Positions 47,374 through 56,312 of a stretch of DNA of 64,000 nucleotides are shown here, in pieces. The notes beneath the pieces were generated by a model. That model did not search any database, was not told where the DNA came from, and saw only the letters and a program-made list of their open reading frames with translations. The first letter of the stretch is position 1; every line of letters begins with the position of its first letter. The stretch is taken from contig CAWHIX010000010.1 in assembly GCA_963829545.1 (NCBI GenBank), positions 62,001 through 126,000 on the forward strand, in the 5' to 3' direction. The position numbers and the translations under genes were made by a program. The stretch is from JAXGXJ01 sp963829545 (GTDB taxonomy: Bacteria; Actinomycetota; Thermoleophilia; RBG-16-64-13).

Positions 47374-49974
47374 ATGGCGGAAGACCGGGCTCCAAACAGT
47401 AAGTCCGGCGAGCGCACGCTGATCCGGGATATCAGCTTCTGCGGTGTGCCGGAGAACGGTTCCAACGCATCCATGGTCGACGTGAAGGATGGCAAGATCA
47501 TCCGTATCCGGCCGATGCATTACGATTGGAAGTACGATCCCGAGAAGCACATGAACCCCTGGAAGATGGAAGTGCGGGGGAGCACCTTCGAGCCGAGCAT
47601 GAAGACGCTCATTCCGCCCTATTCCATCGCCTACAAGAAACGGGTCTATTCGCCGGCCCGGGTCCGTTACCCCATGATGAGGGTGGACTGGGACCCCAAC
47701 GGCGAGCGCAACCCGCAGAACCGCGGCAAGAGCAAGTACAAGCGCATCTCCTGGGATGAGGCTCTCGACATCGTCACCGGCGAGATGAAGCGCATCAAAG
47801 AGAAGTACGGTGCCACGGCCATCCTGTATCAGTGCGACCAGCACGGCGAGAACAAGGTCGTGCAGGCTTGCCACGGTGCCGGCCGCAAGCTCCTTCCCCT
47901 CTTTGGCGGCTACACCCTCCAGATCAGGCAGCCGGACAGTTGGGAAGGCTGGTGGTGGGGCAGCAAGCACTTCTGGGGCTGCGAGCCGGTGGGCCAGGGC
48001 AAGCAGAGCAACCTGCTCTATGACGTCGCCCAGAACTGCGAACTGCTCCTCTTCTGGGGGTGCGACCAGGAGACCACGCCTTGGGGATGGCAGGGACAAC
48101 TTCCCAGCCGCCTGAGCTACTGGTACACCGATCTGGGCATCAAGCAGATCTATGTGTGCCCCGACCTCAACTATGCGGCCGCGGTCCACGCCGATAGGTG
48201 GATCCCGGTCCTGCCCAACACGGACGCGGCGCTGTATCTCGCCATCTGCTATCAGTGGTTCAAGGACGGCACCTACGACAAGGAATACCTCGCGACCCAT
48301 GCGGTCGGCGTCGAGGCTTTCGAAGCGTACGTCATGGGCGAGGAAGACGGCCAGCCCAAGACTCCGGAGTGGGCCTCTCCCATCTGCGGCGTTCCCGCCC
48401 GGGTCATCAAGGCCCTGGCCAAGGAATGGGCTTCCAAACGCACCAGCGTGGTCATCGGCAACGGCGGCCCCGGCATCCGCGGCCCGTACGCCACCGAGCC
48501 TGCCCGTCTGCAGAATATCTGCCTGGCCATGCAGGGCCTGGGCAAGCCGGGCATCAATCAGGTCAAGATGATCGAGTGGGGTCTGTTCGATTTCCCCGAT
48601 CAGTACGCGCAGCCCAAGCCGATGCGCGTGCCCAACCTCCGCACCGCCTACACCGGCGGCCACCCGTCCGACAGCCACTACCCCTCGATCCCGAAGACGT
48701 TTGTGCCCAAGGCCATCCTCGAGGGTCAGTGCGAATGGTACGGCTGCGAGTCGGAGACCGCTCCGCGCGAGGACCAGTTCGTGAAGCGCGTCTACCCGAA
48801 CCCGGATTGCTCGACCATCCACGCGGTGTGGACGGACTCCCCGTCGTGGATCACCTGCTGGAACTCAGGTAACGACTATGTGCGCGCCATGCAGCATCCG
48901 GATATCGAGTTCATGTGGTGTCAGCATCCCTGGCTTGAGAACGATGCCCTGCTGGCCGACATCATCCTCCCGGTGAACACCAAACTGGAAGAGGACGACA
49001 TCGCCGGCGATATCTTCAGCGGCCAGTACAACCTGCTCTATCCCGAGCACAAGTGCATCGAGCCTCTCGCCGAGTCCTACAGCGACTACGAGATCGTGGT
49101 CATGATGGCGGAGCGCCTGGGCCTTCTCGAGGAGTACACAGGCGGCAAGACCATCCCCGAACTCATCAAGTACGGCTACGAGACCTCGCGGTGTGCCGAC
49201 CTGATCAGCTGGGAAGACCTGAACGAGAAGGGTTACCTCGTCATTCCCACGGCCGCCGACTGGGAGAAGGAACCCCGCGGCTTCCAGAGGTTCTACGAAG
49301 ATCCCAAGGCCAACCCGCTCACCACTCCCACCGGGCTCTTGGAGTTCGAGGCCACCGGTCTGAAGGAGAATTTCCCCGACGACCTCGAGCGGCCGCCTAT
49401 ACCCAAGTGGGTAGCCAAGGGCATCAGCCACGAAGAGACGCTGGGCACCGACCGGGCAGGCAAGTATCCCCTTCTGGTCATCTCCAACCACCCGCGCTGG
49501 AGCGTTCACTCGCAGCACGAGGACATCACCTGGCTCCGGGAGATCCCGACCTGTAAGGTCACCGGACCCGACGGCTACCAGTACCATCCGGTGTGGCTGC
49601 ACCCGTCGACGGCTGCGGCGCGTGGCATCAAGGACGGTGACATCGTCACCATCTTCAACGAGCGCGGTGGCGTGCTCTCTGGAGCCTACATCACCGAGCG
49701 CATCATGCCCGATGTGGTCTATATAGATCACGGTGCCAAGTGGGATCCCATCGAGCCCGGCGTCCTCGACCGTGGCGGCGCCATCAACACCATAGTGCCC
49801 GCCCGTACCACGTCGAAGAACGCGGTAGGTCACGCCGTGAGTGGCTTCCTGGTCGACATCGAGAAGACCGACCTGGAAGACCTCAAGCGGAAGTATCCAG
49901 AAGCCTTCGAACGGCCGTTCCACCCGTGTGCTGGTCCCGGCTTAGAGGCCTGCATCCTGGGGGAGGTCGACTGA
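47374..49974 (+). CDS. Molybdopterin oxidoreductase alpha subunit 2, transhydroxylase-like
   Basis: 866 residues, same superfamily and length as alpha1 but clearly diverged. The Mo-ligand segment is QPDSWEGWWWGS with Asp188-Ser189. His157 aligns with the catalytic His of alpha1 (one-residue indel before the Asp), and Tyr411 in FPDQYA probably corresponds to Tyr396. There is no FS0 Cys motif (a single Cys23) and no Tat signal. It is paired with beta3, which has a larger Cys set, so this enzyme may exchange electrons with an outside partner. Possible roles are another phenol transhydroxylation, reductive dehydroxylation of a catechol-type substrate, or hydroxylation. AAAGGAGG precedes ATG 47374. 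Confidence 0.85.
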   Translation: MAEDRAPNSKSGERTLIRDISFCGVPENGSNASMVDVKDGKIIRIRPMHYDWKYDPEKHMNPWKMEVRGSTFEPSMKTLIPPYSIAYKKRVYSPARVRYPMMRVDWDPNGERNPQNRGKSKYKRISWDEALDIVTGEMKRIKEKYGATAILYQCDQHGENKVVQACHGAGRKLLPLFGGYTLQIRQPDSWEGWWWGSKHFWGCEPVGQGKQSNLLYDVAQNCELLLFWGCDQETTPWGWQGQLPSRLSYWYTDLGIKQIYVCPDLNYAAAVHADRWIPVLPNTDAALYLAICYQWFKDGTYDKEYLATHAVGVEAFEAYVMGEEDGQPKTPEWASPICGVPARVIKALAKEWASKRTSVVIGNGGPGIRGPYATEPARLQNICLAMQGLGKPGINQVKMIEWGLFDFPDQYAQPKPMRVPNLRTAYTGGHPSDSHYPSIPKTFVPKAILEGQCEWYGCESETAPREDQFVKRVYPNPDCSTIHAVWTDSPSWITCWNSGNDYVRAMQHPDIEFMWCQHPWLENDALLADIILPVNTKLEEDDIAGDIFSGQYNLLYPEHKCIEPLAESYSDYEIVVMMAERLGLLEEYTGGKTIPELIKYGYETSRCADLISWEDLNEKGYLVIPTAADWEKEPRGFQRFYEDPKANPLTTPTGLLEFEATGLKENFPDDLERPPIPKWVAKGISHEETLGTDRAGKYPLLVISNHPRWSVHSQHEDITWLREIPTCKVTGPDGYQYHPVWLHPSTAAARGIKDGDIVTIFNERGGVLSGAYITERIMPDVVYIDHGAKWDPIEPGVLDRGGAINTIVPARTTSKNAVGHAVSGFLVDIEKTDLEDLKRKYPEAFERPFHPCAGPGLEACILGEVD

Positions 49975-50807
49975 TGGGCAAGGTACTCATCATCAACTAC
50001 GACATCTGCAACGGCTGCTACAACTGCCAGGTGGCGTGCAAGGACGAGCACGTGGCCAACGATTGGTCGCCGATCGCCAAGCCGCAGCCGGATACCGGCC
50101 AGTTCTGGAACAAGGTGTACGACAACGTGCGCGGCCAATGCCCGAAAGTGAAGATCACCTACGAGCACAGCATCTGCCAGCACTGCGACGACGCCCCCTG
50201 TATTCCCGCCTGCAACGCTCATGCCATCTACAAGCGCGACGACGGCATCGTGATAATCGACCCGGACAAGTGCCGTGGTAACCAGATGTGCATGACGGCC
50301 TGTCCGTACGAGAACGTCATCTACTTCAACGACGCTCTCAACATCGCCCAGAAGTGTACGTTCTGCGCGCACCTCCTGGACGACGGTTGGTCGGAGCCGC
50401 GCTGCGCTGACGCCTGCCCGACCGGCGCCTTCACCTTCGGCGAAGAGGACGATCCCGAGATCAAGGCTCTCATCGCCAAGGCGGAGATCCTCAAACCGGA
50501 ACTGGCCCATACCAAGCCGCGGGTCTACTACATCGGCCTGCCCAAGAAGTTCATCGCCGGTGCCCTGTACGAGCAGGAGACGGACGACTGCCTCGAGGAC
50601 GCCAGTATCAAGGCGACCAACACGCAAACCGGTGACACCTATGAAGCCAAGAGCGACAGTTACGGCGACTTCTGGCTGAAGGATCTCAAAGACGGGGTCT
50701 ACACCCTTCTCATCGAGAAACCGGGTTACATGGCTCAGAAGATCGGACCCGTCGATGTCACCGCGAAAGACCTCAACATCGGCGACATCGCCGTCTGGAA
50801 AAGCTGA
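49974..50807 (+). CDS. Molybdoenzyme beta (Fe-S) subunit 3, four-cluster type
   Basis: 277 residues. Unlike beta1 and beta2 it has 15 candidate ligand Cys in four motifs: 12, 15, 18, 22; then 68, 71, 76, 80; then 100, 106, 110 (Asn at 103); then 128, 131, 144, 148. This is the four-cluster NrfC/FdnH pattern with one ligand replaced, as in proteins with one [3Fe-4S] cluster. The C-terminal beta domain (about 190-277, starting FIAGALYEQETDDCLEDAS) is shared with the transhydroxylase small subunits. The ATG overlaps the alpha2 stop (TGATG), so the pair is translationally coupled. An upstream in-frame extension was rejected because it lies inside alpha2. Confidence 0.87.
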   Translation: MGKVLIINYDICNGCYNCQVACKDEHVANDWSPIAKPQPDTGQFWNKVYDNVRGQCPKVKITYEHSICQHCDDAPCIPACNAHAIYKRDDGIVIIDPDKCRGNQMCMTACPYENVIYFNDALNIAQKCTFCAHLLDDGWSEPRCADACPTGAFTFGEEDDPEIKALIAKAEILKPELAHTKPRVYYIGLPKKFIAGALYEQETDDCLEDASIKATNTQTGDTYEAKSDSYGDFWLKDLKDGVYTLLIEKPGYMAQKIGPVDVTAKDLNIGDIAVWKS

Positions 50808-50823
50808 CCTGAGGCCAGTATAG

Positions 50824-50866
50824 GCACGGCCGGGGGCGCCTCTGATCGAGGCGCCCTCGGCCGTGC
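50824..50866 (+). terminator. Terminator after alpha2-beta3
   Basis: 19-base stem with a single G-T pair (arms GCACGGCCGGGGGCGCCTC and GAGGCGCCCTCGGCCGTGC) and a five-base loop, 16 bases after the beta3 stop. Confidence 0.8.
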
Positions 50867-51019
50867 GGACCGATGGCCAAGGGCCCGACCGATACCTTCC
50901 ATGGGGGGAGAGAGGAGGCGCGTGGAAAGTTCAACAGGACGGAGACCGACGGGCCCAGAACCCCTTCAGTTGCGCCATTAACGCCGGGGTTCGGCGTTCT
51001 TATCCTACCTACCGTCCAC

Positions 51020-51048
51020 TTGCTTTACTGGTCTCAGCGAACTAAAGT
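51020..51048 (+). promoter_or_regulatory. Possible promoter of the ABC binding-protein gene
   Basis: TTGCTT and TAAAGT separated by 17 bases, 43 bases upstream of the ATG at 51091. The match to the housekeeping consensus is moderate (3/6 and 4/6). It lies downstream of the terminator, as expected for a new transcript. Confidence 0.35.
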
Positions 51049-51090
51049 AACGTCCAATAGTCGTTTGTGTATCGCTATCAGGAGGGGAAC

Positions 51091-52548
51091 ATGTCCGACC
51101 AAGACAGGGAGCCGCAGAACGCGGTCAGCCGTCGCCAGTTTCTGAAGATCGCCGGTGTTGCCGGTGCCGCCATCGGCGTGAGCGGCGGTCTGGGTGGCCT
51201 GCTGGCTGCCTGTGGCGACGAGGAGGAGACCACCACCACCGCGGCAGCTGAAACCACTACCACTGCGGCGCCAACCGAGACCACCGCTGGTGAGACCACG
51301 ACCTCGGTCAGCGCCGGCGCCGAGATGGGCCGGGAGCTCAAGATCGGCTTCGTGACCCCGTTGACCGGTGGTCTGGCCAGCTTCGGCGTGCCCGACAAAT
51401 ACTGTGTCGAGCGGACCGAGGAGAAGATCGGCGACGGCATCATGGGGGCCGACGGCCTCAAGCACCCCGTCAAGATCATCACCATGGACAGCCAGTCCGA
51501 CTCCAACCGGGCCGCCCAGGTCACGGGCGACCTCATCAACAACGACCAGGTCGACCTGGTGGTCACGGCTTCGACCCCGGACACGGTCGCCCCCGTGTCC
51601 GACCAGTGCGAAGCCAACGGCATGCCCTGCATCTCCAACGACTGCCCGTGGCAGCCGTATGTGGGCAGCCGCAGCAAGGGAGACCTCACCGCCACCTTCA
51701 AGTGGACCTACCACACCTTCTGGGGCCTCGAGGACGTGCAGGCCAACTTCCTCGACATGTGGAGCCAGGTGCCCAACAACAAGATCGTCGGCTGCATGTT
51801 CCCCAACGACGCCGACGGCAACGCCTGGCTGCCGGGATGGGAACCGGTCTGGCCGGAAGTGGGTTACACGGCCATCGTCCCCAGCCAGTACCAGATCCTC
51901 ACCGAGGACTTCACGGCCCAGATCAGCCAGTTCAAGGCCGAAGGCTGCGAGATCGGCATGGGTGTGTTCATCCCGCCGGACTTCACCAACTTCTGGAAGC
52001 AGGCGAGCCAGCAGGGTTGGACCCCCAAGATCGGTACCTACGCCAAGGCCCTGCTCTTTCCCGAGTCGATCGAAGCCCTGGGCGACATCGGCGACGGCCT
52101 CACCACCGAGGTGTGGTGGACGCCGGCTCACCCCTTCACCTCCGCCTTCCTGGGTGAGACCTGCCAGCAGTTCGCCGATGAGTTCAGCAAGCGGTCGGGC
52201 GGCCAGTGGACCCAGCCGCTTCTGCACTTCATCATCTTCGAGATGGCCGTGGATACGCTGCAGCGGACCACCAACCTGGACGACAAAGAGGCCATCGTCG
52301 CCGCCATCAAGGGCACCAAGCTGGAGACGATCGGCGGTCTCATCGACTTCACCGCTCCGGTCATCGGACCGACCCCGCCCTTCCAGGTGGGCCCGTGCCA
52401 CATCCACGAGAACGTCTACAAGACGCCGCTCGTGGGCGGTCAGTGGCGTAAGGGCACGACCTACCCGTTCGAACTGACCATCGTAAGCAACGCTGGTGCG
52501 CCCGATTCTGGTATCGCCGTGCAGGATAAGGTGATATCACTGGTCTAG
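51091..52548 (+). CDS. Tat-exported substrate-binding lipoprotein of a Liv-type ABC importer
   Basis: 485 residues. The N terminus has a twin-arginine motif SRRQFLK (13-19) followed by a hydrophobic stretch and a lipobox LLAACG (Cys41), so it should be folded in the cytoplasm, exported by Tat and lipid-anchored. A Thr-rich linker of about 40 residues follows. The mature domain is a type I periplasmic binding protein (Peripla_BP_6-like), beginning LKIGFVTPLTGGLASFG. AGGAGGGG precedes ATG 51091. It heads the livGFHM genes. Relatives bind branched-chain amino acids, amides, short acids or aromatic acids. The catabolic neighbours point to an aromatic substrate. Confidence 0.87.
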   Translation: MSDQDREPQNAVSRRQFLKIAGVAGAAIGVSGGLGGLLAACGDEEETTTTAAAETTTTAAPTETTAGETTTSVSAGAEMGRELKIGFVTPLTGGLASFGVPDKYCVERTEEKIGDGIMGADGLKHPVKIITMDSQSDSNRAAQVTGDLINNDQVDLVVTASTPDTVAPVSDQCEANGMPCISNDCPWQPYVGSRSKGDLTATFKWTYHTFWGLEDVQANFLDMWSQVPNNKIVGCMFPNDADGNAWLPGWEPVWPEVGYTAIVPSQYQILTEDFTAQISQFKAEGCEIGMGVFIPPDFTNFWKQASQQGWTPKIGTYAKALLFPESIEALGDIGDGLTTEVWWTPAHPFTSAFLGETCQQFADEFSKRSGGQWTQPLLHFIIFEMAVDTLQRTTNLDDKEAIVAAIKGTKLETIGGLIDFTAPVIGPTPPFQVGPCHIHENVYKTPLVGGQWRKGTTYPFELTIVSNAGAPDSGIAVQDKVISLV

Positions 52549-52580
52549 TAAGCGTCGGCCGAGAGGCCGCTGAGTTCTCT

Positions 52581-52616
52581 CGTGGCCGTCCGCGCGCTGT
52601 TGCGCGGACGGCCACG
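52581..52616 (+). terminator. Hairpin between binding-protein and livG genes
   Basis: Perfect 15-base stem (CGTGGCCGTCCGCGC and complement) with a six-base loop, 33 bases after the binding-protein stop. No T run follows. It may be a partial terminator or 3' stabiliser, the same arrangement as in the BMP operon at 18.5 kb. Confidence 0.6.
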
Positions 52617-52636
52617 ATGCCGCCGGGGGTATGGAT

Positions 52637-52652
52637 GAATGCCATACCGTTT
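52637..52652. promoter_or_regulatory. Candidate IclR2 operator in front of livG
   Basis: GAATGCCATACCGTTT matches 13 of 16 positions of the palindrome GAATGGTATACCGTTC found upstream of the second iclR gene (56313-56328). A TTGACC hexamer with a CATTCT -10-like hexamer 17 bases on (52658-52686) lies directly downstream, so the site could control a livGFHM promoter. Confidence 0.45.
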
Positions 52653-52762
52653 TCTGTTTGACCCGGCGTTTGACATGTGACATTCTGTTTTGTCGAGTAC
52701 ACATGGCGGCTTCGAGCCCTGGTTCGTACAAACGCCGACGAAGGGGAGTTTGATGGAGGTGA

Positions 52763-53494
52763 ATGCACTTGGCCTTAGCACTTGAGACTGTAGGCCTTCG
52801 CAAGTCGTTCGGGGGCGTACTGGTCATAGACGATCTCAGCATCAACGTGAGTGAAGGTGAGGCTCTCGGGATCGTAGGCCCCAACGGGGCCGGAAAGACC
52901 ACATGGTTCAACCTCATCACCGGCGCCGTCCACGCCGACGCCGGCAAGGTGGTCTTCTACGGCCAGGACATCACCCACACCTCTCGCCATGACCGGGCCC
53001 GCATGGGCATCGGCCGCACCTTCCAGATCCCCAAGCCCTTCGTGGGCATGACCGTCTTTGAGAACGTGCTCGTCGGTGCCACCCACGGGCGCAACATGAA
53101 AGAGCGGGCCTCCTACGACAAGGTCATGGAGGTCCTCGCCATCACCGGCCTGGAGCAGAAGGTCAACCTCTTGGCCGGTTCGCTCACCCTGCTGGATCGC
53201 AAGCGCCTGGAATTGGCCCGGGCTTTGGCCACCGAGCCCAAGCTCTTGCTCTTGGACGAGATCGCCGGCGGTCTCACAGAGGCCGAGGTCAACGACCTCA
53301 TCGCGGAGATCAAGAAGCTCCGGGCCACCGGGGTCACCATCGTGTGGATCGAGCACATCGTGCACGCCCTCCTGGCTGTGGTGGACCGCATCAGCGTCAT
53401 CCAGTTCGGCCGCAACCTGTGTGAGGGCGATCCCCACGAGGTCATGAACTCGGCCGAAGTGCAGGCCTGCTACATGGGAGGGACGCCGGCATGA
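52763..53494 (+). CDS. livG: Liv-type ABC transporter ATPase (LivG)
   Basis: 243 residues with a single ABC domain: Walker A GPNGAGKTTW, a divergent signature region LLAGSLTLLDRKRLELARAL (LTLLDRK instead of LSGGxxR), and Walker B LLLLDEIAGGLTEAE. The LivG group normally has a signature of the type LSYGxQRRLEIARAL, so this variant deserves a note. GGAGGTG precedes ATG 52763. It overlaps livF by four bases. Together with LivF it powers the membrane pair LivHM to import the ligand held by the upstream lipoprotein. Confidence 0.92.
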   Translation: MHLALALETVGLRKSFGGVLVIDDLSINVSEGEALGIVGPNGAGKTTWFNLITGAVHADAGKVVFYGQDITHTSRHDRARMGIGRTFQIPKPFVGMTVFENVLVGATHGRNMKERASYDKVMEVLAITGLEQKVNLLAGSLTLLDRKRLELARALATEPKLLLLDEIAGGLTEAEVNDLIAEIKKLRATGVTIVWIEHIVHALLAVVDRISVIQFGRNLCEGDPHEVMNSAEVQACYMGGTPA

Positions 53495-54189
53495 GCCTGC
53501 TCGAGATCGAGAACGCCAGCGCCTACTACGAGGACTTCCAGGCTCTCTACGACATCAACCTGAAGGTGGAGCCGGGCGAGATATTCGCCTGCATCGGCGC
53601 CAACGGGGCCGGCAAGAGCACGCTGCTCAAGATGATCTGCGGCACGCTCATCCCCAAACGGGGCCGCATCCTCTTCGACGGCCAGCCCATCGACCATATG
53701 CCCGCGCACAAGCGCGTGGAGATGGGCATCGCCACGGTGCCAGAGGGCCGCCGCGTCTTCACCAGCCTCTCCGTGCACGAGAACCTGATCATAGGGGCCT
53801 ATCGCAACCGCAAAGGCCCTTGGACCACCGACTCCGTGTATGAACTCTTCCCCCTGCTCGTGCCCCTGGCCAAACGGCAGGCTTCGGCTCTTTCCGGCGG
53901 CGAGCAGCAGGCTCTGGCCATCGGCCGCGCCCTCATGTCCAACCCCCGTCTCATCCTCATGGACGAGGTCTCCCTGGGCTTGGCCCCCGTGGTCATCAAG
54001 CGTATCTACGACAGCTTCCCCACCCTGCTCGAGTCGGGTTGCACCATCCTCGTGGTGGAGCAGGACGTCCAGCACGTGCTCACCGTGGCTTCCCACGTGG
54101 CCTGTTTCCTCGAGGGCCGCATCGCCCTGCAGGGCGCTCCCAGTGAGCTGACGACCGAACAGATAACCGCAGCTTACTTCGGGGTATAG
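53491..54189 (+). CDS. livF: Liv-type ABC transporter ATPase (LivF)
   Basis: 232 residues. Walker A GANGAGKSTLL, the LivF-typical VPEGRRVFTSLSVHENL, signature LSGGEQQALAIGRAL and Walker B LILMDEVSLGLAP. The start overlaps the livG stop; livH follows two bases after its stop. It forms the ATPase heterodimer with LivG at the inner face of the membrane. Confidence 0.95.
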   Translation: MSLLEIENASAYYEDFQALYDINLKVEPGEIFACIGANGAGKSTLLKMICGTLIPKRGRILFDGQPIDHMPAHKRVEMGIATVPEGRRVFTSLSVHENLIIGAYRNRKGPWTTDSVYELFPLLVPLAKRQASALSGGEQQALAIGRALMSNPRLILMDEVSLGLAPVVIKRIYDSFPTLLESGCTILVVEQDVQHVLTVASHVACFLEGRIALQGAPSELTTEQITAAYFGV

Positions 54190-54191
54190 AC

Positions 54192-55064
54192 ATGGATTGG
54201 ATAAACGCAGCTGTTCAAGGAATCCTTCTGGGGGGCCTCTACGCGCTGTTCGCGGTGGGTCTCTCACTGGTGTTCGGGACCATGCGCCTTACCAACCTGG
54301 CTCACGGTGACCTCACCATCCTCCCGGCGTACGTCGCGTTGATGCTGGTCAACGCCTTCCGTTTCAACCCCTTCTACTCCATTCCCATCACCATGGTGAT
54401 CATGTTCGTGTTCGGCTACCTCCTGCAACGCGGTCTGCTGAACACCATCGTGAGGTCGGGGGATGTACCGGGTGTCATCGTGACCTTCGGTCTGTCGATC
54501 GTCATCCAGAACGCCCTCTTGTTGGGCTTCACCGCCAACTCTCAGGGTCTCGACGCGGGCATGGTGGAGAACCAGAGCATCAAGATCAACGACCAGTTGG
54601 CAGTCGGCTGGCTGCCCTTGATCATCTTTCTCATGGCCATCGTCGCGATAACGGGGCTGCAGCTCTTCATTCAGCACACCAAGATGGGCCGCGCCTTCAG
54701 GGCCGTCTCCGACGATCAAGAGGCCTCCCGTCTCATGGGCATCAACAACAAGCACGTCTGGGCGGTGGCCATGGGTACAGCCCTCTTCATCGTGGCCATC
54801 GGCGGGGTCATGATGGGCATCCGGACCACGTTCGATCCACTTCTCGGTAGTCAGCGACTCATCTACGCGTTCGAGGCCGTCATCATCGGCGGCATGGGTT
54901 CAGGATGGGGCACGCTTATGGGCGGGATCATCCTGGGGTTGGCGCAGACGCTGGGAGCGCAGGCCTTCGGGTCGGCCTGGTCGATACTCGTCGGCCACCT
55001 GGTGTTCGTCATCATCCTTGCCTTCAGACCACAAGGCCTGCTAGCGAAGACGGTGACGGCATGA
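54192..55064 (+). CDS. livH: Liv-type ABC transporter permease (LivH)
   Basis: 290 residues, about eight hydrophobic helices. The family start is AVQGILLGGLYALFAVGLSLVFG-like, with RLTNLAHGDL (36-45) directly after. The cytoplasmic coupling loop is RAVSDDQEASRLMGIN, and the C-terminal element is GGMGSGWGTLMGG. It overlaps livM by four bases. It is one half of the membrane channel. Confidence 0.94.
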   Translation: MDWINAAVQGILLGGLYALFAVGLSLVFGTMRLTNLAHGDLTILPAYVALMLVNAFRFNPFYSIPITMVIMFVFGYLLQRGLLNTIVRSGDVPGVIVTFGLSIVIQNALLLGFTANSQGLDAGMVENQSIKINDQLAVGWLPLIIFLMAIVAITGLQLFIQHTKMGRAFRAVSDDQEASRLMGINNKHVWAVAMGTALFIVAIGGVMMGIRTTFDPLLGSQRLIYAFEAVIIGGMGSGWGTLMGGIILGLAQTLGAQAFGSAWSILVGHLVFVIILAFRPQGLLAKTVTA

Positions 55065-56128
55065 CAAGCGCAGCGGCAACAACCTCCGACACGAAGAGCT
55101 ACTCGGTATGGGTGGCCAACCGGACGAACTACATGATTCTGGCCTTCGGCGTCTTGGTGGCGATCGTTCTCATCGTGTTCCCATTCTTCGCCGGCATCCC
55201 CTGGACCCGCAGGCTGGTGGACTTCTTCACCCTCCTCGCCTTGGCCCAACTCTGGAATCTCATGCTCGGCTATGCCGGTCTCATCTCCGTGGGACAGCAG
55301 GGCTATATCGGCATCGGGTCTTATGCCCTGTGGCTGTTCTCCGACGTCCTGGGGATCCACCCGTTCATAGCCGTGATCTTCGCCGGCATCGGCGGCGCAA
55401 TAATCGCGTTGCCGGCCGCCAGCCTGGTCTTCAAACTGAAAGGCGGCTATCTGGCCATCGGCACCTGGGTCATCGCCGAGGTGCTGCGCTTGATAGTCGC
55501 GAACATCAAGGCGACCGGGGGTGGATCGGGCATCACCATCCAGGCGGCCACCGGGCTGGGCACCGACGTGCGGGTGCAGGGCAGCTACTGGTGGGGTCTG
55601 GCCCTGGCGATCGGGGCCATCTTGGTCACTTACTTCCTGCTCCGCTCCCGTACCGGTCTGGCACTGGAGGCCATCCGCGACAACGACCTGGCCGCCGAGA
55701 GTTCCGGCGTCAACCTGTGGCGTACGAAGCTGTACACGTATGTCATCGCCGGCGCCGGGTGCGCGGCTGTGGGCGCGGTCGTCGCCATCCATCTTCTGAG
55801 GGTGCAGCCGGCTGCGGCGTTCAGCGTCAACTGGACGGCGTACCTCATCTTCATCACCGTCATCGGCGGGGTGGGTACGATCGAGGGACCGATCATCGGC
55901 ACCGTCATCTACTTCGTCTTGCGGGAGACCACCAGCAAGTACGGAGAATGGTACTTCATAGTCCTGGGGCTGCTGGCCATCGTGGTGACGATCTGGAGCC
56001 CGCGCGGTATCTACGGCTACGTATTGCGGAAGAAGAACTTCTTCTTCTTCCCGCTGCAAAGGAAGATACGCTACAGAGACGAATCAGCGGCGGTGGAAGC
56101 CGCGGGTGTCAAGGAACCGGCTGCCTAG
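55061..56128 (+). CDS. livM: Liv-type ABC transporter permease (LivM)
   Basis: 355 residues with about nine hydrophobic helices. It has LMLGYAGLISVGQQGYIGIGSYA (family core), the coupling-loop sequence AIRDNDLAAESSGVN and the conserved GGVGTIEGPIIGTVI. ATG 55061 lies inside the livH stop; an in-frame upstream extension was rejected because it overlaps livH. The C terminus has an unusual Phe run (FFFFP) followed by a basic, then acidic tail. It ends 42 bases before a terminator. Confidence 0.93.
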   Translation: MTSAAATTSDTKSYSVWVANRTNYMILAFGVLVAIVLIVFPFFAGIPWTRRLVDFFTLLALAQLWNLMLGYAGLISVGQQGYIGIGSYALWLFSDVLGIHPFIAVIFAGIGGAIIALPAASLVFKLKGGYLAIGTWVIAEVLRLIVANIKATGGGSGITIQAATGLGTDVRVQGSYWWGLALAIGAILVTYFLLRSRTGLALEAIRDNDLAAESSGVNLWRTKLYTYVIAGAGCAAVGAVVAIHLLRVQPAAAFSVNWTAYLIFITVIGGVGTIEGPIIGTVIYFVLRETTSKYGEWYFIVLGLLAIVVTIWSPRGIYGYVLRKKNFFFFPLQRKIRYRDESAAVEAAGVKEPAA

Positions 56129-56170
56129 TCCGGTCAACACCCACGTGCCAACACTCACGAGTGCTGAACA

Positions 56171-56196
56171 AGGAGGCCGCCTGCGGGCGGCCTCCT
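56171..56196 (+). terminator. Terminator after livM
   Basis: Perfect 11-base stem (AGGAGGCCGCC and complement), TGCG loop, followed by CTGTTTC. It closes the importer genes. Confidence 0.8.
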
Positions 56197-56312
56197 CTGT
56201 TTCGTCAGTCGCCGCTCCCCGAGTCGGGCGCCAACGCCGTGGGCTGGGGCCGCAGGGTAGCCTTGTGAGGGTGGGGAGGCTGCGCTAGACTGGCCGGTGT
56301 TCCCGTTGTGCG

